Shown here piece after piece: positions 22,398-34,363 of a DNA stretch of 64,000 bases. This stretch comes from Tubulanus polymorphus. Its lineage: Eukaryota > Nemertea > Palaeonemertea > Tubulaniformes > Tubulanidae. A model generated the notes under the pieces. The model had not been told where the DNA came from. It worked only from the letters and a program-made list of their open reading frames with translations, and made no database searches. The position numbers were made by a program, and so were the translations under genes. The stretch covers positions 15,677,263-15,741,262 of the forward strand of contig NC_134028.1 in NCBI RefSeq assembly GCF_964204645.1, given 5' to 3'. Each line of letters begins with the position of its first letter. The stretch's first letter is position 1.

Positions 22398-25300
22398 CAG
22401 GGTTCATAGCCTCCAGGCCAGTCTTGATTTCAGGCTATTCCAGGCCATTTGAAAGGCAAATTTCAGGCCATTTTGAGAATAAAAAACGCCGCAATTGACA
22501 AAATAAAGAGTTGGTATACAATACAAGTTATTTTTTATTAAAGTTTTATCAGAAAAATATAACTACAAACTTAAAAAACCTAACTCTAAAAACTCAATTC
22601 TTGAGAATAAAAATTCTTGTAGAAATAATTTTCAATACTGCAATACATCTATAATTTTGCATACAACTTCAAATCTCTTTTATTTTTATTGCCTGTTTCT
22701 GTGACTTGTTGATGAGACTGCGCATATCAACTGCTTTGTTTGTTTCAATAGCTTTCGAAGCATATTCGTCAGCTGAACTCTGCAAACTTATTTTGTCACA
22801 CTCTAGTAATTTTCTCTTCTTTCTCATTTCATGCAAAATCTCCTTTTTATGTGCACGCTTTAGGTCTCTTTCAGAGGATTTTTTCAGCTCAGCTTTTTTA
22901 CTCAAAACTAATTTATACCTACTGTGAGCCGAACTGACATTTTGTAGTAACTGGGGAGTTAAAGGATATTTCAGAATATCACCATCAGCTTCAGCTAAAA
23001 TGGAATCATTTATTGCTCTCAGTGCAATGAAAGAACTTTCGTCTAAATTCCAAACTTCAATTTGCCTATTAACTGAGAAACCGCGTTCAACGCTTGCCTG
23101 ACCGTGTGACAACATGAGTAATTTCTGAAATATTGGCCATAGTTTTGAATACTTGGCTTGACGAAAACATGCACTGTAAAAGAAATGATCTAATCGATCT
23201 TTGTGTTTGTCAAACCTTCTGAAATCTGAGCTCGTTTTAATTTCTTCTACAAACCCATCAAACTGCTCCCGAATTTCATCACAGTCTTTTTCTTGCACTT
23301 GTTTTGAGTGCCACATCGCAGATAAAACCCTACGGAAAGCGGACTTTGAATAATCACATTCATTCAGCATTACACTGGGCTTCATACATTTCAAATTCCT
23401 CACAAGAGTATAATTAACAGGGGATTTATGTAGTATCTTGCTGACAACAGCAATGAGAAATTTCTTTGTACACATTCTATAATCCATAACTTTTCTTTCA
23501 CTTACTTTTTTCTGAACTAATAATTCCTTCAGTTTCATGTCAGCCGAAAAACCAACATCAATTTTAGCATGGGCAAGATGATTTTCCATTTTATCATATT
23601 CAACCTTTATCAGAGAAATCAGCGATAAATCAGACGACAAGATTTCACTTTTTACAAACCATTTCATAAGTGACTTAAGCAGGCATTTAAGATCATCGGC
23701 CATAAATGGTAACAATGGTTTATCTGATTGATAAAATGTTAAGAATGGTGAAAGAAGTTTAGCAATGGAAATGAAAGTATACAGTCTTGGTACAACAAGT
23801 ACATCGCAAGCACAGTCTCGAACAACCACGTATGATGGAATACAGGATGGAATCTTTGCTCGGGGTCCTTTCTGTACATTCTCTACATATTTGACACAGT
23901 TTTCCCAAACTTCCAGAGCTCTCTCAGCGCAAGGGATATTTTCAATCCACCTAAAATTTAGAAAAATCTGATCAGATTATGATGATGGTTATACATGTAC
24001 TGTGTTCTCTTTCAGCAACAACAAGCAGTTTACCTATGAGCACAAAATTTCTTCGGGAACACATCTGATTCAGTTATTTCTACATAGTCTTCTCGCTTTA
24101 AGCTTCATTAAAAACGTAATATAGACTACTTAATAACGATTCAACATCCCAGGATGAGGCAACAACACCATGACGGAATGCATTATGTAAAACATGAAGA
24201 CCGCAACTTCCAACGTTCAACATGGTAGAATTGTTATTCAGTTCCGACGATATATCCTCCTCCAAGATTTCATAAAAGCGCCAATTAACATTAGGGCCAT
24301 CCATAGATAGTTGCGCACAATTGGCCAAGTAAAGTCCGTTTCCTCTTTAAACTTGGTGAGCATGTCCACTGCAGTTGCATGGCCCATAAATGCGGCCGTA
24401 TAGAAACGACTCCGAACTACATCTGCATCCCACATTCTAATGTGAATGTCCAATTGCTTCTTCTGATTAATTTTGTTCAGAGATTCATCAAACAAAAGGA
24501 CATAAGGTTCTTCGCCTATCTTAGACCTCAACTGTGTTTTGATGTACGGATACAAGCCATAATAAGCAATATATGAACACTTCCTCTCACTCATTGAAAA
24601 TGCCTGTGCAATTGGTGAGTCAAAAAAACATACTTTTGAACAGTTCTTTAATGTTTTCCGAGGACTTAAATGAGTAATGGGATCTGCATGTCTTTAGAAC
24701 CCACAAGACTTCTGCCTTTGTTACGCTGGTTGGACTCGCTATGATTGCTGAAGCTGCAGTGGGTTGCACGCCTTTACTCTGTAGCTCATCCGTGGAAACT
24801 TGCTGTTTACTTGCGCTGAAAATGAATGAGATTTTTGTTATTTATTTCAGTCAAGTTTACAATAAACATAATTCAATTGAAAACTATTTATATCGTTAAT
24901 ATTTTTTTTTGGTATTCTACCTCTGCTGGTTGCTTCCTTTGGCAATTAAATCTGTGAGTCGTTTCGTTTGGGAAATCACAGCTCCACCGTTTGCATGTTG
25001 TAATGACTTTGCATGACTTGACACAGCGCTTTGTCCACCCCATGAAACGCTGAATAGCTTCATGCAAATTTTACAGTATGATTTGCTACTGTCCGAAGCA
25101 CACCTCTGAATCCAATCTTTATATTCATCATGGACTAGCCACGCTTCTTTGAAGTGGCTCTTCCCCATAAGGCCTATGGAATTGGCCAACGATGTCAATA
25201 CTTAATTGCACTAATGGACAAAGCTCAACAACAAACACAAAAATCAAATGGCAAACAATTTCATGAAAAAAAATCAATTCAATTAATCTTTATTGCGCAA

Positions 25301-25556
25301 AAAACTTCAATAAAGATTAAATTGAATTGGATTGAGAAAATTGAGAACGCAGACGAAATGGCTACAGAAGATCGTCAATATCAGCGATTTTACAGAATCA
25401 TTGTGTAAAATGTTCAAAAATTGATGGAAAATGAAATTTCAGGCTTTTTCTGGATTTACTTCAGATACACTTCAAATTTCAGGATTTTCCTGGCCAGAAA
25501 TTACAAAATATAAATTTCTGGCTTTTTCAGGCTTTTCCAGATCGCTACGAACCCTG
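22398..25556. mobile_element. hAT-like DNA transposon inserted in the BEL/Pao gag region
   Basis: Short inverted ends CAGGGTTC-ATAGC (left) and GCTACGAACCCTG (right) bound a 3.16-kb segment carrying a transposase gene. The element interrupts the BEL reading frame between the DUF1759-type domain and the zinc knuckles. Near the ends are repeated CAGGC/GGCCATTT and AGGCTTTT motifs, possibly subterminal transposase sites. An exact 8-bp duplication could not be resolved; the flanks share only a TAGTA-like stretch. Confidence 0.75.
22669..25198 (-). pseudogene. hAT-family transposase gene with at least three exons
   Basis: First exon 25198 to about 24919 encodes a BED-like finger (SKSYCKICMKLFSVSWGGQS, then HAKSLQH). 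An intron follows, with GTAGAA donor and TTTTCAG acceptor near 24820. The second exon carries YVLLFDESLN (probable first catalytic Asp) and LNVGSCGLHVLHNAF (the C-x2-H signature), with frame shifts near 24330 and 24650. A second intron runs from about 24030 to 23950. The last exon contains the hAT dimerisation region with LSHGQASVERGFSVNRQ. The frame shifts make activity doubtful. Domain order is as in hAT transposases. Confidence 0.75.
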
Positions 25557-26392
25557 TACTAGATGTAAACTCTCGAGTTCCTTGGCGCCCATTCCGGTGC
25601 AAGGGTTCACAGCAGCAATGTCGTTGACAGCTCTATGTACGCGTGCGAGAATATCACCATACTTGTTTTTTAACACTTGCATAATTTCTTTGTAAGTCGG
25701 ATTCTTCAAAGCTAGAATCATCTTAGCAGGTTCTCCTTCCAACAGAGATATGACGAAATGGGCTCTCTCAACTTCTGTATATCCTGGTTTTTGTACTTCA
25801 TTTTCGACCAGGTCCTCCCATTGATCGAACTCGTCAATAAGTCCCTTAAATTTTGGGATCTTTAGTGGTTTTTCTCTTTTGGTTAACATTATCCAAAATC
25901 TTCTCGAGTTGATCGCCAGATATCCCTGATGACACATTCAATCCTTTGAAGACATCTCTGAATGTATTCGCTTATTGTTCGGCCGTCATTGCAGAACTAT
26001 TACCAACGGAATCAGGAGTCGACCTTTCTTCGTCGTCTTCCTTCTTTCTCCAGATCCGTGTCAGGACCTGTACTTGTACGGTCATTTCTACAAATGAACT
26101 TCGGTAGTTGTCTTCACTCTCCATCTCTTTTCGAAGTGCCTCATCTAACATGGCATTCAGTCTCTGTTCATTGTCCTTGTGAAAATCTATGCGGTCTTGT
26201 ATAGTAGTTAACTCCTCATGGTACACACGTAGTTGATCGTAGCTATTAATAGTCGATCTATATGACAACTCAAATTCGGCTGTCTGAGCCTTACTCATGG
26301 CATCATTAAGATACTTCAGTCGTTTTAGCTTCAGAGTACCTCTGTCTACTAGTCTTGCGCAGAGTAATGTCTTCTGTCAGAACAGTATCCAT
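25557..26392 (-). pseudogene. BEL/Pao gag with DUF1759-type domain
   Basis: Starts with ATG at 26392 (MDTVLTED). A frame slip near 26305 leads to KLKRLKYLNDA and a coiled-coil-rich part, and another near 25950 precedes the DUF1759-like segment IPKFKGLIDEFDQWEDL with VISLLEGEPAKMI and LKNKYGD. The frame runs straight into the hAT end after AKELESLHLV, which fixes the insertion point. Gag would form the particle core; three interruptions make this copy defective. Confidence 0.75.
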
Positions 26393-27047
26393 ATTGACGT
26401 ACCGGTATGACGCTTTACACTAACACTTTAAGACTCAACTTTTATACACACTTAGATAAACAGTTGCATGTTTCTTAAGTTCTCAAATTATAATCACATT
26501 CAACCTTAGTAGAATCTAATATACACTTGTCAAATAGCAATTGAATTCTCAAGAGTTCTTCTCAAAACTCGAAGTCATTAAGACTATAACACAGAAACTG
26601 GTTTTAACTGAATTAATCACAAACCTCACTCAATATCTCAACCTTGGTCTTAAATCTAACACACTTTTGACCTCATTGATACTGGTGAAAGACAATACTC
26701 ATTAAATCCAAATTACAATACAAGACATAACTCATACGTGTATCACTTTGAAAAAATGTAGACCTCTAATTGGCTACAACTCCAAACCAAATTTGGTTTA
26801 AATACCTTGCCTAACTAATGGGCAATGCTAAAATCAAACTCCGGTTGCCTCGCAGGGCTGTAAACTCATAAACTCAAAATGTCTCAAATAAGGACAATAT
26901 GAAATAGCACTCAAATGTCACGAGGGACAATCTCAAAGTTTACTCAAAATATACTCTTTGTCACATGGGACAATCTCAAACACTTAAGCTGCCTATAACT
27001 CAAAGGGCAGTAAAATTACTTAAAACTCATGCGCCTTAAGCTACCTC
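26393..27047 (-). repeat. Putative BEL/Pao leader and LTR
   Basis: Non-coding sequence upstream of gag, with several diverged GGGACAATCTCAAA-type motifs at 26920-26990. On the minus strand the outer end reads TGAGGTAGC, compatible with an LTR beginning TG. No second LTR exists in the window to prove it, and the primer-binding site was not identified. Confidence 0.4.
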
Positions 27048-27434
27048 AGTAATAGGGGTAATAGGCTTTCATACCAAAGGTCGAGAGGTCGAGAAAGTAA
27101 AAAAAATAAAAAATAAATTCTCGCACACTCGAATTTATTTTTTATTTTTACTCACTCGCCCCTTCAACCTTTGATATGAAAGCCCATTACCCCTATTACT
27201 CTTAAAATATTCACATATACATGAATAACATTTAAATTGACAGATTATTCAATATAAAAGTGTCAGCTCTTATAGAATAGATATATAGATATATTTCAAA
27301 CATTATTTCAATATTCATATTTGTATGAGTTAGATTTTTAAACATTAAAAGTGTTAGTAAAGTGTGATTGAAATAATTCATATATAAATCATTGAACTTC
27401 TAAAATCAATTTTAATAAAAAATTTGATATTAAA
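27048..27434. repeat. Left terminus of copy II: 153-bp palindromic tip plus subterminal repeat
   Basis: The tip at 27048-27200 starts AGTAATAGGGGTAATAGGC and ends CCCCTATTACT. Its core is an A/T-rich inverted pair (TAAAAAATAAATTC and its complement) around a short GC loop, and differs from the cores of the other tips. Bases 27201-27420 match the subterminal repeats of the other copies. The polymerase start follows at 27435. Confidence 0.75.
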
Positions 27435-30400
27435 ATGGAAGATAATAGGTACTACTGTCCAACATGTAATATCAATATAGATAAATCCCAAAAAGCAAGA
27501 CACAATAAAACTAAAACACATTTAGAGAATAAATTGAAACTAGAATATAACGATGATATATTAGAAACTAAATTAGAAGAATTAAAGAATGAAAAAGAAA
27601 CATACAAATGTGATACATGTAATCAATCATTCAGTGATAAAAGATATTATAATGAACATTTAAAATCTAAAAGTCATATTAGAAATAAGAATAATGGTAT
27701 TTTAGGTGAAGATTATTTTGATAAAGATAATGATAAGAAACAGAAGACAATTAAAAGCATAAAAAATAAATTAAACAATAAAAGACCATACATGGAAGAT
27801 GTAAGAAATCATATTAATTCATTAGATAATAAAAAAGATATAGAGATAACCGAAGCATTTAAAAGTGATATTGGCCCAGCAGCTATCGAGTTTAAATTTC
27901 ATATAGAAAAAACATTAGAAGAAAATAAAAAACATTTAGAAAATATGAAAGAAATAATAAAAATAATAAATGATGTTGAATACCCTAAAATTAGTATATC
28001 TTCTAAAGTTAAATTCATAAAATCGGAAGATAAACCAATATATAATATAAATTCTCATTCACAACATATTATTTCAAAACAACATATAGATGATAAATTA
28101 GATAAATGTTATAATGAAGTAAAAACTAAAATAGAAGAGAAATATTTTGAAGGATCTGGTTTAATATTTGATGAAATAATATTTATGACTTTACATGTAT
28201 ATAACACAAAATATAATAAGTTAACTAAATCAAAACCAATTGATGAAAATAATGTATCATATTATAAAAAACCAGATATTGAAGCATCGAGTTATATTAA
28301 ACTACCATTTAAAACTAATGCTGTTATAAATGTACAAAATGAAGATGATAAATGTTTTCTATGGGCTATAATTAGTTGCTTACATCCAACAGAAGATATT
28401 ACACATAGTTTTAGATTAACCCATTATAAACCATTTGAAAATAATTATAAGATAGATAAGTATCCTGTTATAATTAAAAACATCCCAAAAATAGAAAGAG
28501 ATAATAATAATAAGATAAATGTATTTGATTTAATTAAATTGCCAAATACAGAAGGTAACAATATAAAACATTATACATTAGAATTTTTATATCTAACCTT
28601 TGTAATATATGGAGATTTAGAATTATTAAATAAAGAATTAACTGATCAAGATAGAAAAGAAATATATTATAAAAGAAAGAAATTAAATTCTAATGAAAAT
28701 TATTTTTCAGATGAACCACCAAACACCAATACTATTAAAAAGATTCATCAATCAGCTGCAGCTTTCGGGTTATATATTAAATCTGATTATCCAGAACTAA
28801 TTGAAAGTGAATATTATCATTATAGAAATGAAAATGTTATCAATCATTTTTGTGACTTATTAATTGAATATGAAATAAAATTTAATGAAAAGTTAAATAA
28901 AAATATAGAAATTATAATGACAGAAGAAGATAAAGAAGCATTTGAGTTTGCAGATAAATGTTATTATTGTGAAAAGATATTTAATTATAAAGATAAAAAA
29001 GTAAGAGACCATTATCATTTGAATGGAAAGTTTAGAGGCGCTGCACATGAGAATTGTAACTTACAAGCTAAGAAAATTAATTTTGTACCAGTTATATTTC
29101 ATAATCTATCAGGATATGATGCACATTTATTCATCAAACAGTTATGCCATAAAATAGAAGAAATCAATAATGAAATAGAAATATTAAATTCAAATAGATC
29201 AAAAGATAAAATACCAACTTATAAATTTAGAATGTTAGCTAAAACATCTGAGAATTATATATCATTCCAATTTGGTTGCCTAAGATTTATAGATTCATAT
29301 AGATTTTTAAATAGTTCATTAGATAACTTATCAAAATCATTAGTTGATGATGAATTAAAAATATTAAAGCAACACTACCCAAATAATGATGATTTCCAAT
29401 TAATGAGATATAAAGGAGCAATTCCATATTCATTTTATAAATCACATAATGATTTCAATATAACTGAATTATTGAAAGAACAATTCTATGATGAATTAAA
29501 AAATGAATATGTTAAAGATGAAGTATATAATAGAACATTGAATATTTGGAATCATTTTAGAATGAAAAATCATGGACAATTAGTAGATTTATATCTAAAA
29601 TCAGATGTATTATTATTAACCGATATATTCGAAAGGTTTAGAGATGTAAACCTAAAATATTTCAATATTGATCCTTGTCATTGTTATTTAAGTCCAGGAT
29701 TAACATGGGATTGTGGATTAAAATTTACAGATATAAAAATGGATTTGTTAACAAATATAGATCAATTACTATTATTTGAAAAATCTATAAGAGGAGGAGT
29801 TTCGGGTGTATTAAGGGATAGATATTTCAATGTAAATGATAACCCTGGATATAAGTTATTATATATAGATGCAAATAATTTGTATGGTTGGGCAATGATG
29901 GAACCACAACCTTATGGAGTATTTGAAATAACTGAAGTTTAACAGAATGAAAATAATGACAAATTTGATTGGAAGAAAAGAATCCTAGATATTGCAGATG
30001 ATTCAGATACTGGTTACTTTTTTGTTGTAGACTTGGAATATCCTAAACATATTAAATTTAAATCTAGAAATCTAGCTTACTGTCCCGAACATAAAACTGT
30101 AACTCATGAAGAATTATCAAATTACCAAAAAAGAATTAAACCCGAAAATCATATTCATACATAAAAGTTAATGGTAACTCAAGAAGATAAATATAATTAT
30201 GTAGTACATTATAGAATGTTAAACTTTTATCTAAAACAAGAAATGGTTCTAAAAAAAGTACATAGATATATTTCATTTAGTCAATCTAAGTGGTTAGAAA
30301 AATATATAGATTTTAACACCAAAAAACAGAGAACTACAGCTAAAACTGATTTTGAGAAAGATTTTTTTAAGTTAATGAACAATGCATTCTATGGTAAGAC

Positions 30401-30882
30401 TTGTGAAAATATTAGAAATAGAAATGATATTGAGTTAGTTAGTAATGGTAAAAGGATAAGGCATTTACAAACATATCCTAAGTTCATTGGTAACAGAATA
30501 TTTGATGAAAATTTAGCCGCAGTTAAAATGAGAAGAACTTCTATGAAATTTAATAAACCAATCTATGTTGGCGCTTCAGTTTTAGAATTATCAAAATTAC
30601 TAATGTATGAATTCTATTATAATGTATTTCAACCACTTTTTGGAGAAAAACATATAGAAATATTATATTTTGATACAGATTCTTACATATTAAAGATAAA
30701 AACTAATAACATAACTGATGATTTAAAAACATTAAAACATCATTTTGATTTCAGTAACTATCCTAAAAATCATGAATTGTTTAGCAATGATAATAAAAAA
30801 GTTCCTGGTAAATTCAAAGATGAATTAGGTGGTGAAGAAATGATTGAATTCATTGGTATTAGATCTAAAATGTATTCATATA
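27435..30882 (+). pseudogene. Protein-primed DNA polymerase B, copy II (3' truncated)
   Basis: The best-preserved polymerase here: an 835-codon open stretch from ATG 27435, with fingers YYCPTCNINI and YKCDTCNQSF, the HNH insert, FHNLSGYDAHLF, YLKSDVLLL and motif A LLYIDANNLYGWAM. An in-frame deletion of about 100 codons near 28592 removes the third finger, and exonuclease motif I reads GDLE instead of GDFE. Stops at about 29940 and 30162 (TTA to TAA and GAA to TAA) interrupt it. Motif B (KLMNNAFYGKTCEN) and motif C (ILYFDTDSYI) are intact. It is cut at 30882. Confidence 0.9.
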
Positions 30883-31409
30883 AGTAATAGGGGTTTAGTT
30901 GTTCTATACCAAAGGTCGAACGGTCGAGTTCATTAAAAACAAAACATTAAAAGTAATTTAAAACTATAATATATTTTCATATCCGTGTGTATTTTATATT
31001 ATAACTAAATATTTATTCTAAGATATCAATAATTTAAAAAGCATATAATCAAATATATTTTAATAATAATAATTATTCTATTATTCAACTGAAATACACA
31101 CGGTTATGAAAATATCTTATAGTTTTAAATTACTTTTAATATTTGTTTTTAATGAACTCGATCATTCAACCTTTAGTATAGAACAACTAAACCCCTATTA
31201 CTCTTAAAATAATCATATACATAAATAACATTTAAATTGACAGATTATTCAATATAAAAGTATATATTTACAACATTATTTCAATATTCATATTTGTATG
31301 AGTTAGATTTTTAAACATTAAAAGTGTTAGTAAAGTGTGATTGAAATAATGCATTATATAAATCATTGAACTTCTAAAATCAATTTAGTAAAAAAATATG
31401 TATAATAAA
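30883..31409. repeat. Left terminus of copy III: 320-bp palindromic tip plus subterminal repeat
   Basis: The foldback at 30883-31202 has outer arms AGTAATAGGGGTTTAG and its complement, then inner arms pairing over about 90 bases (TTTAAAACTATAATATATTT on the left). Bases 31203-31395 match the subterminal repeat near PolB in inverted orientation, proving this is the opposite end of the element. The loop is AT-rich and lacks the GC-rich insert of copy V. Confidence 0.75.
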
Positions 31410-32083
31410 TGGAACCAGAACAACCACAAACTATCAATATTACAAATAACACTGGTGTTATAAATATATATTACAAGAAGTGTTCTAAATGTGAATTAGA
31501 TAAATCATTAACATAATTTAGTAAGCGTAAGATTAGCAAAGATGGTTTTCAATATTGCTGTAAAACTTGTTTTAAACTATATACCAAACAATACCGAGAA
31601 GATAATATAGAACATTATAATTATTATATGGCAGAATATATGAGAGAAAGATATCAAACAGATCTTAATTTTAGATTGAAACAATGCTTAAGATCTAGAT
31701 TAACACAATTATTCAACAAAGAAACACATTCAGAAACACTATCTAATTTATTAGGTTGTTCAGATGAATTTTTCATTTCATGGATAATATATCAATTCGA
31801 TGATAAAATGAATATAGATAATTATGGTGAATACTTTCATATTGATCACGTGTTGCCGATTTCTAAATTTGACATGAATGATGAATACAATAAAAAACTT
31901 ATTTGGAATTGGAAGAATCTAAGACCTTTAGAAAAGAAAGAAAACATAATTAAATCTAATAAACTAGATTTACAGTTATATTTAGAACAGTTAACAAAGG
32001 CAAAGAAATTTATTGATCAATGGAACAATGATCCAAATAATGAACAATACGTTGAGGAATTTGATATCAAGGATCCGAAATGA
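31410..32083 (+). pseudogene. Zinc-ribbon and HNH endonuclease-like protein
   Basis: First gene inside the left end, about 224 codons. It has a CxxC pair (KCSKCELDKS), a second CxxC (CCKTC), a basic helical part with RLKQCLRSRL, and an HNH-like C-terminus: YFHIDHVLPISKF, WNWKNLRPLEKKENI. This layout resembles HNH proteins of large DNA viruses. An in-frame TAA after residue 35 (near 31514) breaks it. Start ATG 31410 lies in TAAATG. A role in DNA processing or homing is possible but unproven. No equivalent is visible in the other copies because their left arms are missing. Confidence 0.6.
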
Positions 32084-32395
32084 CTTATCTGGACAGTTAT
32101 AATTACTGCTCCTAATAGATAAACAAAAGTAGTGAGATATCAAATAGAATTCAAATAAAATATATTAAAAAAACAATAACTTCAACTATCCATTATTTCT
32201 ATTTTAATTTTTGATATTTTCTTTTACAATTCTTTTCAAAAGAGAATACTTTATATCACAAATAAAAAATACTAAAAAAACAATAACTAATACTAAAATT
32301 CTTTACCTTTAACTAAGCTAGTATTAACCCAAAGAGATACTAGTATCATTTTATAATACTTATAATATTTTTTTTGCTTTTTTTCTCTAATATAA
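32084..32395. other. AT-rich intergenic region with a direct repeat
   Basis: No gene. A short direct repeat (TAAAAAAACAATAACT) occurs near 32165 and 32272. The sequence becomes T-rich just before the start at 32396, as at other element genes. It may hold the promoter of the next gene. Confidence 0.4.
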
Positions 32396-33004
32396 ATGTC
32401 AAAGAAATCTAATAAGAATAGTATTGATATTGAAAAGACATTAGATGATTTGGGCATTAGTGATAATAAGGATCCAGTTGTTTCTAATTCTATTCAAGTT
32501 AATAACAATATTGATTTTGAATACTATTTATATTGTAAGCATCATCTAGAACTATTGATTGCCGGTGGAAAAACTAAGGAGTTTTTAAATAGAATCATTA
32601 CTTTTCAAGAATTAGATGCTATGAAACCCGATAAAGTAATAAAATATTTTAAGATTTATGAAGAAGCTAGATTAGCTAGAATAAATGATTGTATTTCAGA
32701 TGGTATTGTCAAATGTTATTCTAAGTTATGTAACGAGTTAATACCAATTGATGATGAAAATAAATTATATAGTGATTTGAAAAATGACTATTTAGTTATG
32801 ACTGAATTACAAAAATGGGTTGGTTATGCTTCATTTCAATTAGGATCGGTTATGACATTAATTTCTACTGGCGTCATAACATTTTCGAACATCAAACCTA
32901 TGGAATATAAATCAGGTAAGAACGAAACAGATGACGCTGTACTACAACCAAACGTCGAAACAGAAAATGAATCAGAACAAAAATTAACTAAAATAAATGA
33001 GTGA
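32396..33004 (+). CDS. Hypothetical Polinton protein upstream of integrase (202 aa)
   Basis: Open throughout. The N-terminus is polar. The middle has HHLELLIAGGKTKEFLNRI, then ITFQELDAMKPDKVIKYF. A Gly/Ser-rich weakly hydrophobic segment (FQLGSVMTLISTGVITF) lies near residue 150, followed by an acidic tail. I recall similar uncharacterised proteins in animal Polintons. Its stop overlaps the start of the next frame by 8 bases (ATAAATGAGTGATAG), suggesting coupled expression. No function assigned. Confidence 0.65.
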   Translation: MSKKSNKNSIDIEKTLDDLGISDNKDPVVSNSIQVNNNIDFEYYLYCKHHLELLIAGGKTKEFLNRIITFQELDAMKPDKVIKYFKIYEEARLARINDCISDGIVKCYSKLCNELIPIDDENKLYSDLKNDYLVMTELQKWVGYASFQLGSVMTLISTGVITFSNIKPMEYKSGKNETDDAVLQPNVETENESEQKLTKINE

Positions 33005-34363
33005 TAGCGTTAAGAAAAAGGCTAGATCCGAGAAACAAATTATATGGGCAAGAGAATTAGGTAAAAGATCTGCAGAATTAAAAAAAGCTAAGAAAAAGAA
33101 ATTAACTGATATAAATGAATCACAGACTTTATCTGATATTGATTCAAATAATAATCCATCTAATTCTTCTAATGCTGGAAGTAATTATAAATTATATATT
33201 ACAATTGGATTAGTAACAGTTATTATATTATCCGGTGTAATATATAAATCAAAATTCAAATCTGATGAACAATATCTAAGAGATTTATATTATAACCCAG
33301 AGAGTGAAGTATCATATTCTAACGTTTCAGAATTATGGAATAAAATTAAATCTGATAATGAAAATGGTGCCACCCACATTGTGGCATAAAATATAGTGAA
33401 CTAAGATTATGGTTACAAAATCAACCAACATATCAAATTCACAAGAAAATGGATAAAACTTATTTAACAAGAAAAGTTATGGTTTCATATATCGATCAAC
33501 AATGGCAAGCAGATTTAATTGACATGAAGAACTTAGAGGAATACAACAAAGGATATTTCTGGATACTGAATGTTATAGACATATTCAGTAGATACGCATG
33601 GTCAATTCCAATCAAAAATAAAACTGGAATAGAAGTTACAAATGCTTTTAAGAATATATTTAAAGAAGCTATTCCAGATAAGATACAATTTGATGAAGGT
33701 AAGGAATTTTATAACAAACATTTTAAAAAAGTATTATCTGATAACGATGTAGATTATTTTTCAACACACTCAGAAAAAAAGCATCTATTATAGAAAGATT
33801 TAATAAAACATTGAAAACTAGAATGTGGAAATATTTTACTGCTAATGAAACATATAAATATATCGATGTGTTAGATGATTTAGTGAAAGGTTATAATAAT
33901 TCTAAACATTCAAGTATTGGTATGAAACCTATACAAGCTAGAAAAGAAGATAATTCAGAAATAGTTTGGAATAATTTATATGGAGCGTTTGTTACACATG
34001 ATTTCGGAGAACCTAAATTTAAAATAGGACAACACGTTAGAATATCTAAATATAGAAAAACATTTTATAAAGGTTATACCCCTAATTTTACAGAAGAAAT
34101 ATTCAAGATTAAAAAGATGATATTAACTAAACCATTTGTTTATAAATTAGAAGATTTAAAAGATGAAGAAATATTAGGTTATTTCTATGAACAAGAATTA
34201 TCACTTGTACCAAATCCAGATGAAATAGAATACAAAATAGAAAAAGTATTGAAAACAAAAACTCTTTAAAGGAAAAAAGTATTCTTTGGTGAAATATAAA
34301 GGATATGATGATAAATTTAATGAATGGATTTTATCTAGTAAAATTAAAAGAATAAATGAATAA
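32997..34363 (+). pseudogene. Retroviral-type DDE integrase with C-terminal chromodomain
   Basis: Inserts the linear element into the host chromosome. The catalytic core shows QQWQADLIDM (first Asp), IQFDEGKEFYN (second Asp) and IIERFNKTL (Glu), in correct order and spacing, followed by an SH3-like part (KFKIGQHVRISKYRKTFYKG). After the stop at 34269 another frame has a chromodomain-like KYKGYDDKFNEWI. The first 130 codons hold a basic region and a membrane-like helix (YITIGLVTVIILSGVIY). They are out of frame with the core through a slip near 33385, so they may be the N-terminus or a separate protein. Further slips lie near 33780 and 34265. The end overlaps the ATPase start. Confidence 0.85.

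Larger units (their letters stand above)
21329..27047 (-). mobile_element. BEL/Pao retrotransposon remnant, split by a hAT element
   Basis: Read right to left: putative LTR and leader, gag with a DUF1759-type domain, then (after the hAT insertion) zinc knuckles and a DUF1758-type aspartic protease. RT, RNase H and integrase are missing, since the element ends at 21329. At 27047/27048 the LTR side abuts the palindromic tip of Polinton copy II exactly. Confidence 0.8.
27048..30882 (+). mobile_element. Polinton copy II (terminus and polymerase only)
   Basis: Palindromic tip, subterminal repeat and polymerase gene reading rightward. The copy ends inside the polymerase at 30882, where the palindromic tip of copy III begins. 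The rest of copy II is not found beyond the right end of copy III, so simple insertion of III into II is not supported without a later rearrangement. Confidence 0.85.

Noticed and set aside
22390-25564. 8-bp target duplication of the hAT element
   Set aside because: Flanks share only a few shifted bases around TAGTA; no exact 8-bp repeat can be placed.
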